From: Ursus arctos
Taxonomy: Eukaryota; Chordata; Mammalia; Carnivora; Ursidae
Direction: 5' to 3'
NCBI RefSeq assembly: GCF_023065955.2
Contig: NW_026622930.1
Coordinates: forward strand, 24,219,449 to 24,283,448
DNA: 64,000 bases
Shown here piece after piece: positions 43,786-54,725 of this stretch. The first letter of the stretch is position 1; every line of letters begins with the position of its first letter. The notes under the pieces were generated by a model. The model saw only the letters and a list, made by a program, of their open reading frames with translations, searched no databases and was not told the DNA's origin. Made by a program: the position numbers and the translations under genes.

Positions 43786-46700
43786 CTGCACACAAAGGAG
43801 AAGAGCAGCACGCTGCCGTTACCCGCCGAGGAGAGGCGCTGGAAGCTTCTGTCAGGTACAGAGCTTCCCTCACATACGGGTAGTCCTTCTCAAGAACATG
43901 ACTGGAAAAGTGGCCTGGAAATCCACCTGAGTCTGAAATCAGTGGTTTGGGGTTGTTTTTTTTTTTTAACCTTTCTTAAGGGAAAACTGAAGGAACTCTA
44001 TTATTTTTATTCAAGTGTTATCTCTCAGAAAGAGAAACTGCAGGAAGATGAAGTAATGACAGGGTTAAGGTCACAACGGAGGCAATGAAAACATGGACAG
44101 TACAACGTCCTGACGTAAGTTGAAATGTGCTCAAGGCCATAAATGTGTCTTTACACCAAAGTCTGTCTTCATTTAGTTGTATCGGGGACCTCCTTCACCT
44201 GAAAATGAGGTTCGATCAGAGAGGTACATATTGTCGGGGCCCCTGTTTTTAAGTCGGTGACACCCAGTAACCAGAAAGCCATTCAAGAGAACAGTGCTTA
44301 CGCAGTGCCCACCATGGGTGGGCACCGGGTGACGGTGTAAGTGCGTGCTCTCACTTCACCTCCCTAACGCCCATGAGGAGATACTGTTTCCTCTCATAAA
44401 CGAGAAATGGAGGCTCAGTGGAAAGTGGAAATAACCTGCTTTAAGCCTCTAAGCTCCTAAGCGATGGAGCTAGGATTCCATCCTCGGTCTGACTCTCGAA
44501 CCCATCCTAACCATTCACTATTCTCTGCTTTTGTTACATTACCCCTCGATTACACATTTTTATTCTTAAAGTATTGATTCAGATGGAAGTCTAATAAAGA
44601 AGGGCATGGCTACTTGTCTCCAGTATTTAAAAGCCAGTCCAGTTCCAACTCGGTCCCGAAGATATGCATGTAGATGAGGCTAGCAAGAGAGAACCCGACA
44701 GAGGTTCTTATCCTCAGTGGGGTCATTTGAGTGACCTGAAGCTAGGGACTCTCTTCCCGCATCTGCACACCATACTGCACACACTTCAGGTTCTTGGATG
44801 CCTGGCTAGGAACTTTAGGCCAAGTTCAACTACAGTTCATCTGTACAAAGGCCAGGATGACCCAGAGAGCCCATTCTGGAGGCCGGCTGGTGTTTGAACA
44901 CACCCTGGGATGTGCATAAGCAGGCAGTGCCCAGCCTCATGACCACACTTCCTTGTCAGAGGCCCCAAATTAGGGGTCTTCTGAAGTAGAGACCAGCCTA
45001 GCCCACTCAGTCAGGAGCCAAACTTCGGGCTAGCCCCCTAGTCACTTAGGCCATAAGGACAAGACCTACGAGGAAAAAGGATCCAGAAACTATCTAACTC
45101 ATTGCTCTCCCAAGATGATTTCAGTGGATTGTTCTTAATAATGCTGCTGTATGCCCACTGCCCTCATAGATACTCTGCTTATTTGTTCTAATCATTGGAT
45201 TTGACAATGTATTATTCACACTGAAATCATCTGAGGGAACACGGGACAGGATTTTCGGCTTGGATAGGCTCTCAGAATCATTTCACATAAAGCCTTCATG
45301 TGAAAGATGAGCAAACTGACGTCCACGGTGGTTAAGTAATGATGGGCAAGACCACACGGTTCGGTGGCAGAGAGGGAATCAGACCCTCACAAGAAAAACA
45401 CCTAAAAGCAAGCAGCAATAATCAAGACATCACACAATATGCAGAGATTTTTTTTTTTAAGTGTACAATTATTTTAATTTTAGAATGTGCTGGATTCAAG
45501 CATGTCTGAAAACACAAAACCAAACTCCTGGACTGCTCCTCTAGGTCAGCCTGCCCCTGAGCCTCCAAGCTCCTGATCGAGCCTAGCAGCCTTCCTTCCC
45601 GGAGGTCTTTGTCCTAAAGAACGCCGCTCTGCTGGAAAAGCCTACTCATTCCTCAACTGCGGGCTGCTCAGCCCTCAGGAGCTGCCAGCCTCGCCTCCAA
45701 CAAAGAAGGCACATAAACACAGACAGACACACAAGAGAGCAAGAAGGGAGCAGGAGACGAAGGCAGGGAGAAAAAGAGCTGGGAGGGAAAAGAAAAAAAA
45801 ACCCAAAAACCCAAGAAGCAAGTGGCACGGGGGGGGGGGGGACTGGACAATCTCATGTGGGCTCCATCTTGTGTCTTTATTTCCTCTCTTCAACAGGGAC
45901 AACTATGCTTCCTCTGCCAAGGAAAAATCTTCAAATTCTTTCCCCCAAGTCATTAGGTTGCCTTGGTGAAAATCAGTTTGTGTTCCTCTGTAGTAATGAG
46001 GTAAACAGTTCAGACCTTAGGGGTTCCTGTCAGACTTTCGCCAGGTTCTTCTACCTAAGGTGGGAAGGTCAACACCACACAGCCAGATTTCCAACTTCAC
46101 TAGCTGCAAGCAGCCTCACGCAAGAACCGATATGCTTCAGAGCAAAGAAGGGTAAGGTTCAGTGTTCTTTAGCCAAGTTCGTACGACTGAATTCTCTGTT
46201 TCAAATGCTGGGCTGAGCTTACATTTTCATTTCTAAAATCTTCTTTTCTTTCAAATCCAGACAATAATCACATCATATGCATAGTTACATAAAAAAGCCC
46301 GAACCAGGGCATTTTTCAATTCCACAACAATGCCGTGTGGACTCTACTGGGATAGCCATACCCAAACCAAAGAGCTGCTTTCTCACTAACAACATGGCTC
46401 TGAGAGAACACGGAAGTTGCCTCTACTGCTCAAATAAATACATCCTACATCTCTCAGTTCAAGGGCAACTCAAAAAGAGATTCTTCTGTTTCTACCCTCA
46501 ATTCTGTCACATGTTAGAATGTACCATGGAAGTTACATTTCTGCTTCATTCCTTTATACATGACTAAAGAATTCTGGGGTCCCTTTGGACAAACCAGGAA
46601 TACAGAAATAAAGCAGTCCTACTGTCTGGAAAATGGGAACACGGGTCATGATTACTGCACTCCTTCTGAAAACACTGTATAGAGCATACATCAGTGTGGT

Positions 46701-49700
46701 TCCAGTGGTCTGCTTCTAAAATCTCTCCTTGATGGAGAGGGAGAGACACTGTACACAGGGAGCTCAGGAACTTTAACGTGCAGACACATCAGGAGACAGC
46801 AGTCCTCCTCACCTGTTTGACCAGTACATTCTTCATGACAACCATCGGGGACAGCGCGGGGAAGGCACTGCCCGCGGTCTTGGAGTTCTGCCTTGGCCTG
46901 TCTTCTCGGCTCCAGCCTAAGGCGCTCAGCATGTCCTCGGACTCCATCTGCTCTGCCGAGCTCAGACACTCTGAGCTCCCATCTGCTGGGCAGAAGAATG
47001 GTCAGTTTGCATAGGCTCTAGGCTAGGGGCTAAGCAGACCTTCTAAGGAGTTAACGGACTTCTCGAAATGGAATGAACATTTGTGATATATGTTTTTGTG
47101 AATTTTTCTGAATGGGTCTTTAGCTTTCACTGTATTCTCAACGGAATCCACCATGACCCCACCTACCACAAACGATTACAAATCACTGCCCTAGGACAGC
47201 AGACTCCCTTTCTAACTCTACTACAGACAAAAGCTTGCATCCATCAGGGTTTATGTGAAAGTGATCATCTTCAGTCTACTGGAAAGACAGGGTGAAGGTT
47301 TCAAAGTCAGATCATTACTTTCAAGAATCTGCTGCTGAGAGGGGAGGGGGAGCGTGTGTGTGTGACCTGCGGCAGGATTTAGACCTCGAGACGCTCTGGG
47401 CACCACAAGATATAATAATAAAAACAAAACCAACCTGTAAACTTCAAAACTTATATCCATGCTGAAATTTAAATAGCTCCACCCTATATTTTCTAAGTGC
47501 ACAATTCTGGGTATGCTCATCAAAGCCGAAATTTAAAATGTGTCTGTTAGCCCCTCCTACGAAAGAGGTGTTGGTACCCTAGGTGCACGCTGAGGGTGCC
47601 TCCTGGGGATCCTACACGATGGGAGATAGAAAGCTACTCTCTGAGGTAAAGAAAATGAGGTTGCCCCATGTGAAATGCATACGAAAAGGACTTAATAAGC
47701 CACCTGCTAGAGTAAACCGAGAGACTGCTCTGACCCCGCTGGTGCGGGTCTGGGAGTACACTAAGGGCTCGTCAAGACTCTCAGAGCAGTCTGGCTGAGG
47801 CAGAGCGGAAATGGGACTATAACTGAAATGAGGGTAACTGTCAACACTTGCATTTAATCAGAATCTCCAGTGATGTTTTTTAGAATTTACAGATGTGGGC
47901 CCCCCCCCCCAATCTACTGAACGACTTATCTGGTGCCCAGGCAAGTGGATTTTTCATAAAGCTCAAGGATTCCGAATATGCACCTCTAGTGAAGAACCAG
48001 GGGCAGAGACAAAGGAGCCCAGAAGCAAAATGCGTGTCTAGCGCATGGATCTTGGTTTCTAAACGCCACTCTGCACAAAAAGAAAAAACAGGGATCCTTG
48101 GAGAAACAGGTGAGTTCCAGTCAAGTCCTTGGCAGTGAAAAGTACAAGATAAGCCTGGACATCTTATTGTCCCAGAAAACAAGGAAGTGCTCAAACACAA
48201 ATGGGGTCAAGTCGAAAAGACACAGAACTATCTAGAAGGAGCTCCCACTGGCCAAATGTGGGACAATTACATAGGACTGACAAACCGAATTACAAAAGAA
48301 TTCCATGAATCCACAGTGGTACTCAAGGAGGTACCACAGCGGTACCCTGCTCTACAGAAGTGTCAGCTAATAAAGTGTGCACGGGATGATAAACCAGATC
48401 AGCATTTTTAAGCCACGAATGGAGTAACCGATTCAGGTAAGGATCGTCAGTGGTTGCTAAAACCACTGGTCAACAGTTTTTGGGAAACAGGATAGTCACA
48501 CGGTGTCAAAGTATCATCCCATAAATTATGTACTAATTATAAAGAGAAAAGGGTACTTCTACAATAAAGAAATCCATGCTTACACATTACCTTAACCACG
48601 TGATCAGCCAGGGCATCACCAACAACAGACAAATTAGGAGTCTCATTATGTGCTGCGGTGGCAAAGATGTAACATCAAGAGTGTAGTCCTCTGGTCAAAA
48701 GAAAATGCTTATCCTGATTCTAGTAGTGGGGAAACTACCAGAAAAATCCAGAGTGTGAGACATTCTTTTTTTTTTTTTTTTAAAGATTTTATTTATTTAT
48801 TCAACAGACATAGAGACAGCCAGAGACAGAGGGAACACAAGCAGGGGGAGTGGGAGAGGAAGAAGCAGGCTCATAGCGGAGGAGCCTGATGTGGGGCTCG
48901 ATCCCATAACGCCGGGATCACGCCCTGAGCCGAAGGCAGACGCTTAACCGCTGTGCCACCCAGGCGCCCCAGAGTGTGAGACATTCTACAACAGGCCTCA
49001 TTCATTCAAAAATGTCACCGTCATTAAAGAAAACAAAGGGAAGAAGGGGAGGAAGGAAAAGGCAAGGAGAGATGAGGACACTGTTCTACGCTGTTCTAAA
49101 CTAAATCAGGCTAAAAAGGACAATTAAATGAAACGCACAATCCTCAACTGAACAAATTGACAAAAAGACCAACAGTTATAAAGGACATTATGGAGACAAG
49201 AGGGGAAATCTGAATATGGACTGTGGCTAATTAGTAACGACATCAATGTGAAAATTCTTGGTTATGACACTGATGTTGTAATTATACAGAAAAATGTTAT
49301 TCTTTCAGGAGATTCGTACTCAAGTACATATGTTTATATATAGATCTATAGGTGTGAACAGAAAGAGGTGTGTATGTGTACAGAGAGATGAGACAATATG
49401 GCAGAATGATACCACTCAGTGGGTCTGAATGCAAGACGTCTGTGAAATTCGTTCCATCTTGTGTAGATCTGAAATTTTTCAAAACATAAAGTTGGGAAAA
49501 CAACTCAAGTGGGAAGAACTACCTTGGTTTTACAAACCCCATCACGTTTCAAGGTCGCTGGAATGATAACTCAGGCACTGACGAACGCCCTCCCTGGCCC
49601 CTGGCCCAGGAGAGGCCGGAGGCATTCACGGGGGCCGCTTTCTGGGGCAGGACGATGATTTTTAATCCCACCTTATGTGTGAACAACACAGTGCTTCTTA

Positions 49701-52700
49701 AAGCACTTCGACAGAGAGAATAAGGCGCCCGTCAGAAGAACTATCCAGACTTTGGGACATACTACCAAACAAGTGGCCTGACAAGGCTGAGGTCTTTGGA
49801 AGGCATACCGAAGCGCCAGCATCCTGGCAATAACGGGTGGTAGGATTACGGATAATGTTTAGTTTCTTGTTTACATGTTCCTAAATTTCGAAGCTTCTAC
49901 AATGAGCACGTATTACCTTCGTGATATGAAGAAGAGATGAAAAACAAACATGATATTAAAAGAAAAAAAAGAGACATTAGGCCTACAATGTTTCCCAAAC
50001 CAGTCTGATCACAGAAATGACCAGACACATGTGTAAAAGGCAACAAAACCCACCTTTCAGGCCCTCCCGGAGATCTTCGCTATCGTAATCTCCAGGAGAG
50101 TCTGGTGATCAGTATTTTTTTTTTTTTTTAATTCTCCCTCAGAGAATGAACCCTGCCCCCACCTTGATCTCAGACTTCTAGGCTCCAGAACTGTGGGATG
50201 ATAAACGCTCTGTGTCAGCCATCCGGTTTGTGATACTGTTATGGCAGTCCTAGCAAACTCATACACCATCCCAACCAATAAAAGTCTGACTACAATAACC
50301 TCAGCTTAATCCATGGCAATATTCTTATCATTCAGATAACAGGAACTGCACACGTCTCATGTGCCCCCCTCCCAAATTTCAACCATAATCTTAGCCCAGT
50401 CCCTGATGAGTATGGGCCAAAGGTCGGTATATACGGAATGCCAAAGCAAGGGAATCTTGTGGCTGTCTCATAGAAAACACCAGAAAGTGTGGACAGCCAC
50501 ACCAAATGTAGATTTTTTTTAAAAGATTTTATTTATTTATTTAAGAGAGAGAGAGACAGCGTGCAAGGGAGAGCGCAAGTGGGGGAGGGACAGAGGGGAG
50601 AGGGAGAAGCAAACTCCCCGCTGAGCAGCGAGTCCGATGTGGGCTCGTTCCCAAGACCCTGGGATCATGACCCGAGCTGAAGGCAGACACTTAACCGACT
50701 GAGCCACCCAAGCACCCATGTAGATTTATTTTAGTCCCCACACAGAGTATTTTCACTCCAGTGTAACAACTGTGAGTATCTCAGCCAAAGTGTATTCCCC
50801 ATCACTGACTACTTCTGATAGGTTACTGAACGAATAAATGAGCTGGATCTAAAGAATTTCATCAGAGCTTGCTACTTAAGTACTGGGCTATAGTGTCAAC
50901 GGTAGGGCCTCTGGAATCACACATCCTGGGCCTCAAATCCCATCTCTACCATTGACCAGTTGCCTGATCGTGGAAATTACGCTATCTTTTTTTTTTTTTT
51001 AAGATTTTATTTATTTATTTGACAGAGAGACAGTGAGAGAGAGAACACAACCAGGGAGAGCTGGAGAGGGAGAAGCAGGCTCCCCGCTGAGCATGGAGCC
51101 GGACGCAGGGCTCGATCCCAGGACCCTGGAATTGCGACCTGAGCCGAAGGCAGACGCTTCATGACTGAGCCACCCAGGTGTCCGTAATCTTTCTTTTTAA
51201 AAAACATTTTAAAAAATTTTTAAAAGATTGTATTTATGTATTTATTAGAGAGAGAGTGTGTGCACGTGCGCGTGAGCAGGGGAAGGAGCAGAGGGAGAGA
51301 GACAAGCAGACTGCGCTAAGCGGAGCCTAAGGAGGGGCCTGATGCAGGGTTCAGTCCCACGACCCTCAGATCATGACTTGAGCTGAAATCAAGAGTTGGA
51401 TGCTTAACAGACTGAGCTACCCAGGCCCCCGGAAATCATGTAATATTTCTATGCCTCAATTTCCTCATCTGTAAAATGGGGAACATAATAGTTACTTTCT
51501 TACAAGATAGTTGTTATGATTTACTTTCTGTGAACTACTTAGCATGATCCATGCCACGATGTGCTGTGGCTGGTTCCTACCAGCTCATACGGACTAACAG
51601 TATACATCTTTTCTAATTCCCTAAATCTTCCCCTCCCCACATTTGATAACATGGCATTAGTAGCTTGACATCAATTGGTCCTGGTGAGAGCGTATGCACC
51701 ACGGAAACGGGCAAACATTATACATCAGGGGCTGGCTTGCCCACCAGCCATTGGTTATGCAGAACTTCTATGGTAACTTCTATATAAATGTTAACATCAT
51801 TATTATTACTCAGTAGGTACTCCCACTTCCTTGTGAGTTTGAGAAGGCATTCTGCTAACTAAATGAGTAACACTGATGAGATTCCTTTAACAACTGATGA
51901 CCTCAGGGGAATCAGGACATACCTGGGTGGTGGTGGTTGGTATTTTTTTTTTTTTTTTAAGATTTTATTTATTTGAGAGACAGAGCACGAGGAGGGGGGA
52001 GGAGCAGAGGGAGAGGGAGAAGCAGACTCCCCGCTGAGCGGGGAGCTGATGTGGGGCTTGATTCCAGGACCCTGAGATCATGACCTGAGCCGAAGGCAGA
52101 TGTTCAACCAACTGAGCCACCCAGGTGCCCCTATTTTTCCCTTTTTATGTCACTTTGCATTTTATTTCTATTGTCAGTTTCCATTGAGAACCTTCTTGGA
52201 CACTCTTCTAGGTGCCTGGGCTACATCAGTAAACAAAGAGTCCTGCTCTATAGGAGCTTATAAGTCTTTTTTTTTTTTTTTTTTGGTGATCAGTGTTTTT
52301 AACAAGAATCTCAGATGAGCCTTACGATGAGTCAAGCTTGGGGAACAACGCTGAGAGAGAAGAAAAACCCAAAGGGCTAACAAGCTGGCCCTCCTTCCCT
52401 GAACTGTCCTTACTCTAATCCTTCGATCAGTTGGTACTCTGTTCCTCTCTGAGCAACAGTCTATTTATAATTTGGCTTCTCATGCAGCATGCCTACAGGG
52501 AGAAAACACACCAATCTAGCGAGGAGAGAGTTCTAATTTTCCTCACAGCTGCGTTTCTCACTATAAATTAATAAATCAACAAAATGGATTGATTAGTCTC
52601 TGTGAAGCAGGATAACATAAATCTTCCTCTAGGAGAGGGGCTCTACTCTCAGGATGCTCACCCAGCCAGAATCCCCTGGCATCATCTCTCTGCATCCTCT

Positions 52701-53545
52701 TGGCCAAAGACGTTGACACTAGAGCCACATTTAAGCCATTACCCTCAAACCTGGAAATAAAAGCACCCAGCACAAAATTAAAAGATTTGCTGTATAGGCA
52801 GCTAGCCCTTTCAGATAAGGTTTAAAATGAGCTAGTGAGGAAACCTGAAAACTGTTCTACTTGCTTGTCTCTAACAGAGTCTCCAGTCTGGAACTGTACT
52901 AGGGGTCTCATAGTCCAAATACAAAAATGCACAGATCCTGGCAGGGATGGGTTGTGGGGGGAACTGTTTTTAGACATGGCAAAATTACCTTCTTAGCGAG
53001 AACAGTTATCTTAAATGACATGCTACTTTTGTTTCATTTGCTACATGGTGACCCCGCGCAGTCATACTTTTCTTCCAGCAATGTAGCTGGAAAAGGAGCT
53101 AAGACAACAGAATGGTGAGTATTTAAGTATTTTTTTCCAGTAACCGCGTGCAACAGTTGGACATGTAAGATTTAAAGCTGAGAGAGTCTGAGTTGAAAAA
53201 AGACGGCTGATCATTCCTTCAGAACTAAGCCCCGGTGACTCTGACGGGTAGCCCCCCACATGGCTCCAGAATTACCATTTTGAGAGATCAGGTAGTTATT
53301 TATCACGTACATGAAAGCTTCCCACATTTATCACACAAATGAGTTTTAGGGAGGATGTTTTTCAGGCAAATCATTCATTGCAATGTGGAAGGAATAAGGT
53401 ATCTTTAACCTGAAAATCCAGAGTCCTTATCTGACTCAGCAGCGGCCATGCCGAGTTGACGAGCCACCTTCTTCATCTCTGTGCCTTTGCCCAGCTTGGC
53501 CGAGAGTCTTCTGGGGCTCTCTCGGGACAGGTTTTTCCTCTCCAT
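42892..53545 (-). CDS. CIPC: CIPC, CLOCK-interacting pacemaker (join of 53545-53410, 46982-46813, 43785-42892)
   Basis: The three coding exons join to 399 residues, exactly the length I know for human CIPC, with the reading frame preserved at both junctions. CIPC is a nuclear protein that binds CLOCK and represses CLOCK-BMAL1 transcription in the circadian negative-feedback network. Visible features: a basic N-terminus ([13 protein letters not shown]); an acidic/serine segment around residues 39-65; a long low-complexity Pro/Ser-rich middle (about 190-310); and a C-terminal Leu/Gln-rich helical region (about 311-370) with heptad-like spacing, in the part known to contact CLOCK. The start has A at -3 and G at +4. 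Ends in DPPDM, stop TAA at 42894-42892. No disruption is visible. It converges on ZDHHC22, as in human. Confidence 0.97.
43786..46812 (-). other. CIPC: CIPC intron 3
   Basis: About 3.0 kb, phase 0, GTGAGG...TGCAG. It contains a MIR at 44290-44500, another MIR-like fragment near 45.28-45.40 kb and a 13-base poly-G run near 45829. I find no SINE in it. Confidence 0.9.
44290..44500 (+). repeat. MIR
   Basis: Carries CAGTGCCCACCATGGGTGGG, ACGCCCATGAGGAGATACTG, CGAGAAATGGAGGCTCAGTG and ATGGAGCTAGGATTCCATCC. Confidence 0.8.
46813..46982 (-). CDS. CIPC: CIPC middle coding exon (residues 46-102)
   Basis: 170 bases; completes the split Asp46 codon, then encodes [20 protein letters not shown] and ends VMKNVLVKQ at CAG|GTGAGG. 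The acceptor reads CCCAGCAG, a NAGNAG tandem site: the distal choice gives the known 399-residue protein, the proximal one would insert one Ala before Asp46. Conserved [11 protein letters not shown] is a recognisable CIPC block. Confidence 0.96.
47860..47965 (+). repeat. MER20/MER5-like fragment
   Basis: Carries TTTAATCAGAATCTCCAGTG and TCTGGTGCCCAGGCAAGTGG, interrupted by a poly-C run (47900-47910). Confidence 0.5.
48110..49505 (+). repeat. Old L1 (L1ME-like) 3' region, split by a SINE
   Basis: Carries AGGAGCTCCCACTGGCCAAA and TGGGACAATTACATAGGACT, then after the SINE GAATATGGACTGTGGCTAAT, CTGATGTTGTAATTATACAG and AAATTTTTCAAAACATAAAG. This is the L1ME 3' order ending in an A-rich stretch. 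No intact frame. Confidence 0.75.
48750..48987 (-). mobile_element. Young CAN-SINE with perfect 17-bp target-site duplication
   Basis: SINE proper 48767-48970: poly-T, AAAGATTTTATTTATTTATT, purine-rich body, ATCCCATAACGCCGGGATCAC, GCCACCCAGGCGCCCC. AGAGTGTGAGACATTCT is identical at 48750-48766 and 48971-48987. It shares the diagnostic block with the copy at 21087-21287. Confidence 0.97.
49830..49975 (+). repeat. Old L1 3' end
   Basis: Carries TTGTTTACATGTTCCTAAAT, TTCTACAATGAGCACGTATT and an A-rich end. Confidence 0.65.
50120..50275 (+). mobile_element. MaLR-type LTR 3' fragment
   Basis: Carries CACCTTGATCTCAGACTTCT, CTCCAGAACTGTGGGATGAT and TTATGGCAGTCCTAGCAAAC, the 3' end of an MST/MLT1-type LTR. 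Non-coding. Confidence 0.75.
50516..50717 (-). mobile_element. CAN-SINE
   Basis: Poly-T/AAAAGATTTTATTTATTTAT, GA-rich body, GGGATCATGACCCGAGCTGA, GAGCCACCCAAGCACCC. Target-site duplication ATGTAGATTT at 50506-50515 and 50718-50727. Confidence 0.96.
50988..51183 (-). mobile_element. CAN-SINE
   Basis: Poly-T/AAGATTTTATTTATTTATTT, GACAGAGAGACAGTGAGAGA, CGACCTGAGCCGAAGGCAGA, GAGCCACCCAGGTGTCC. Confidence 0.96.
51208..51430 (-). mobile_element. CAN-SINE (older form)
   Basis: AAAAGATTGTATTTATGTAT, a GAGAGAGTGTGTGCACGTGC segment, then AAATCAAGAGTTGGATGCTT and GAGCTACCCAGGCCCCC. The AAGAGT form marks an older subfamily. Confidence 0.93.
51943..52130 (-). mobile_element. CAN-SINE
   Basis: Poly-T/AAGATTTTATTTATTTGAGA, GAGGGAGAGGGAGAAGCAGA, GATCATGACCTGAGCCGAAG, GAGCCACCCAGGTGCCCC. 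Confidence 0.96.
52140..52262 (+). repeat. L2 fragment
   Basis: ACACTCTTCTAGGTGCCTGG, then ACAAAGAGTCCTGCTCTATA, resembles the L2 3' portion. A poly-T run follows at 52267. Confidence 0.5.
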
Positions 53546-53597
53546 GTTTCACCGGGCTAGAAGTGGCTTCATCGGTCCTCCTTGCATCTGGGTTGCC
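53410..53597 (-). CDS. CIPC: CIPC exon 2: 5'UTR 53597-53546 and first coding segment 53545-53410 (residues 1-45)
   Basis: The acceptor TTGTTTCTCCCAG precedes GGCAACCCAG. The main ATG at 53545-53543 has a strong context (AACATGG) and opens [20 protein letters not shown], continuing to ESDKDSGFS, with the donor at TTTTCAG|GTTAAA. 52 bases of leader contain two in-frame upstream ATGs closed by a TGA three bases before the main start. Confidence 0.96.
53549..53587 (-). promoter_or_regulatory. CIPC: In-frame 12-codon uORF in the CIPC leader
   Basis: ATG at 53587-53585, a second in-frame ATG five codons on, and TGA at 53551-53549, leaving three bases (AAC) before the main ATG. Both upstream starts have C at -3, a weak context, so leaky scanning is expected. 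Confidence 0.75.
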
Positions 53598-53613
53598 CTG
53601 GGAGAAACAACAA

Positions 53614-53621
53614 TTACGTAA
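53614..53621. promoter_or_regulatory. Palindromic D-box (TTACGTAA)
   Basis: A perfect 8-base PAR-bZIP/NFIL3-type site 17 bases upstream of CIPC exon 2. Motif only. Confidence 0.35.
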
Positions 53622-54270
53622 GAAGACAGTGCCTGGAGAGCTGACACGGGTGATCGGCTGGTGAGCAAAGCGAGGGCAGAGAACACTGGCCTCGCCCACT
53701 TCCTCCGTATTTTCTCAGAGGCCTCCGCTTACACAGGCTTTAAGTTGGCTACACAGGAGAATGGTTTCCACCCAAAAGGAGGTTCACTGTCCTCTCCTGC
53801 CCTCAAATTCCATTACAAATTCAGGGCACACAAACAACGCTCAGTAGAAGCTTTGTAAACTGCTAACAAAGGCACACTTGATTAGGCTTTTTGGAAGGGG
53901 TAACTCCCCCCCTCCCCGAGGAAGGGGCGAGAGGTGATGTCCATCTTGGACAAGGCTTGCCTTCCCAGCATGCACTGGCAGGCTCCGGACCTGGTACCAC
54001 CGCCCATAGTAGAGTTGCTCAAACTAACCTTTCACGGCTTCGGATGAGGTACCGAACAGAGTCAACACAGCTCCTCATATGTGCAGGCTACATTTTGGCT
54101 TAAAAAGAACTTTTCTGCACAAATAAGATCATGCATAGTAGTGCTTTGATTCTATACAAGTCCACACACAACATGACTGCTGTAAATGTCCTCCTCAGTT
54201 GCTATTCCATTTTACAGAGGAGGAAGCTGAGGCTCAGGTTAAGTGACAGTCATTTAGAAATAGTTATCCA

Positions 54271-54468
54271 AGGGCGTCTGGGTGGCTCACTCATTTGGGC
54301 ATCTGCCTTCGGCTCAGGTCATGATCCCAGGGTCCTGGGGTCAAGCCCCGCATCAGGCTCCCTGCTCGGCGGGAAGCCTGCTTCTCCCTCTCCCACTCCC
54401 CTGCTTGTGTTCCTTCTCTCGCTGTGTCTGTCAAATAAATAAAATCTTAAAAAAAAAAAAAAAAAAGA
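54271..54468 (+). mobile_element. CAN-SINE
   Basis: GGGCGTCTGGGTGGCTCACTC head, CTCTCCCACTCCCCTGCTTG, TCTCTCGCTGTGTCTGTC, AAATAAATAAAATCTT and a long A-tail. Confidence 0.96.
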
Positions 54469-54469
54469 G

Positions 54470-54725
54470 GGGCGCCTGGGTGGCTCAGTTGTTAAGCGTC
54501 TGCCTTCGGCTCAGGACGTGATCCTGGCGTTCTGGGATCGAGCCCCACATCAGGCTCCTCCGCTGGGAGCCTGCTTCTTCCTCTCCCACTCCCCCTGCTT
54601 GTGTCCCCTCTCTCGCTGGCTGTATCTCTCTCTGTCAAATGAATAAATAAAATCTTTAAATAAATAAATAAATAAATAAATGAAAGAAAGGAAGGAAGGA
54701 AGGAAGGAAGGAAGGAAGAAAGAAA
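54470..54725 (+). mobile_element. CAN-SINE with AAAT and GGAA microsatellite tail
   Basis: GGGCGCCTGGGTGGCTCAG head. The tail expands into (AAAT)n (about 54655-54681) and then (GGAA)7 (about 54689-54718), a microsatellite born from a SINE tail. Confidence 0.95.

Larger units (their letters stand above)
50890..51560 (+). repeat. MIR split by two CAN-SINEs
   Basis: The left part ends in ACCATTGACCAGTTGCCTGA. The right part has TGCCTCAATTTCCTCATCTG and AAATGGGGAACATAATAGTT. Confidence 0.85.
46983..53409 (-). other. CIPC: CIPC intron 2
   Basis: A 6.4-kb phase-1 intron, GTTAAA...CCCAGCAG. It holds a MER20-like fragment (about 47860-47965), an old L1 3' region split by a young SINE (48110-49505), a MaLR fragment and five CAN-SINEs, all in sense with CIPC. 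Confidence 0.9.

Noticed and set aside
48304..48330. Short inverted repeat GTGGTAC...GTACCAC
   Set aside because: A 7-base stem is expected by chance in a window this size and lies in old repeat sequence.
50537..50719. Open frames reading through SINE sequence
   Set aside because: The same peptide pattern ([21 protein letters not shown]) recurs at every antisense or sense CAN-SINE; it is repeat translation, not a gene family.
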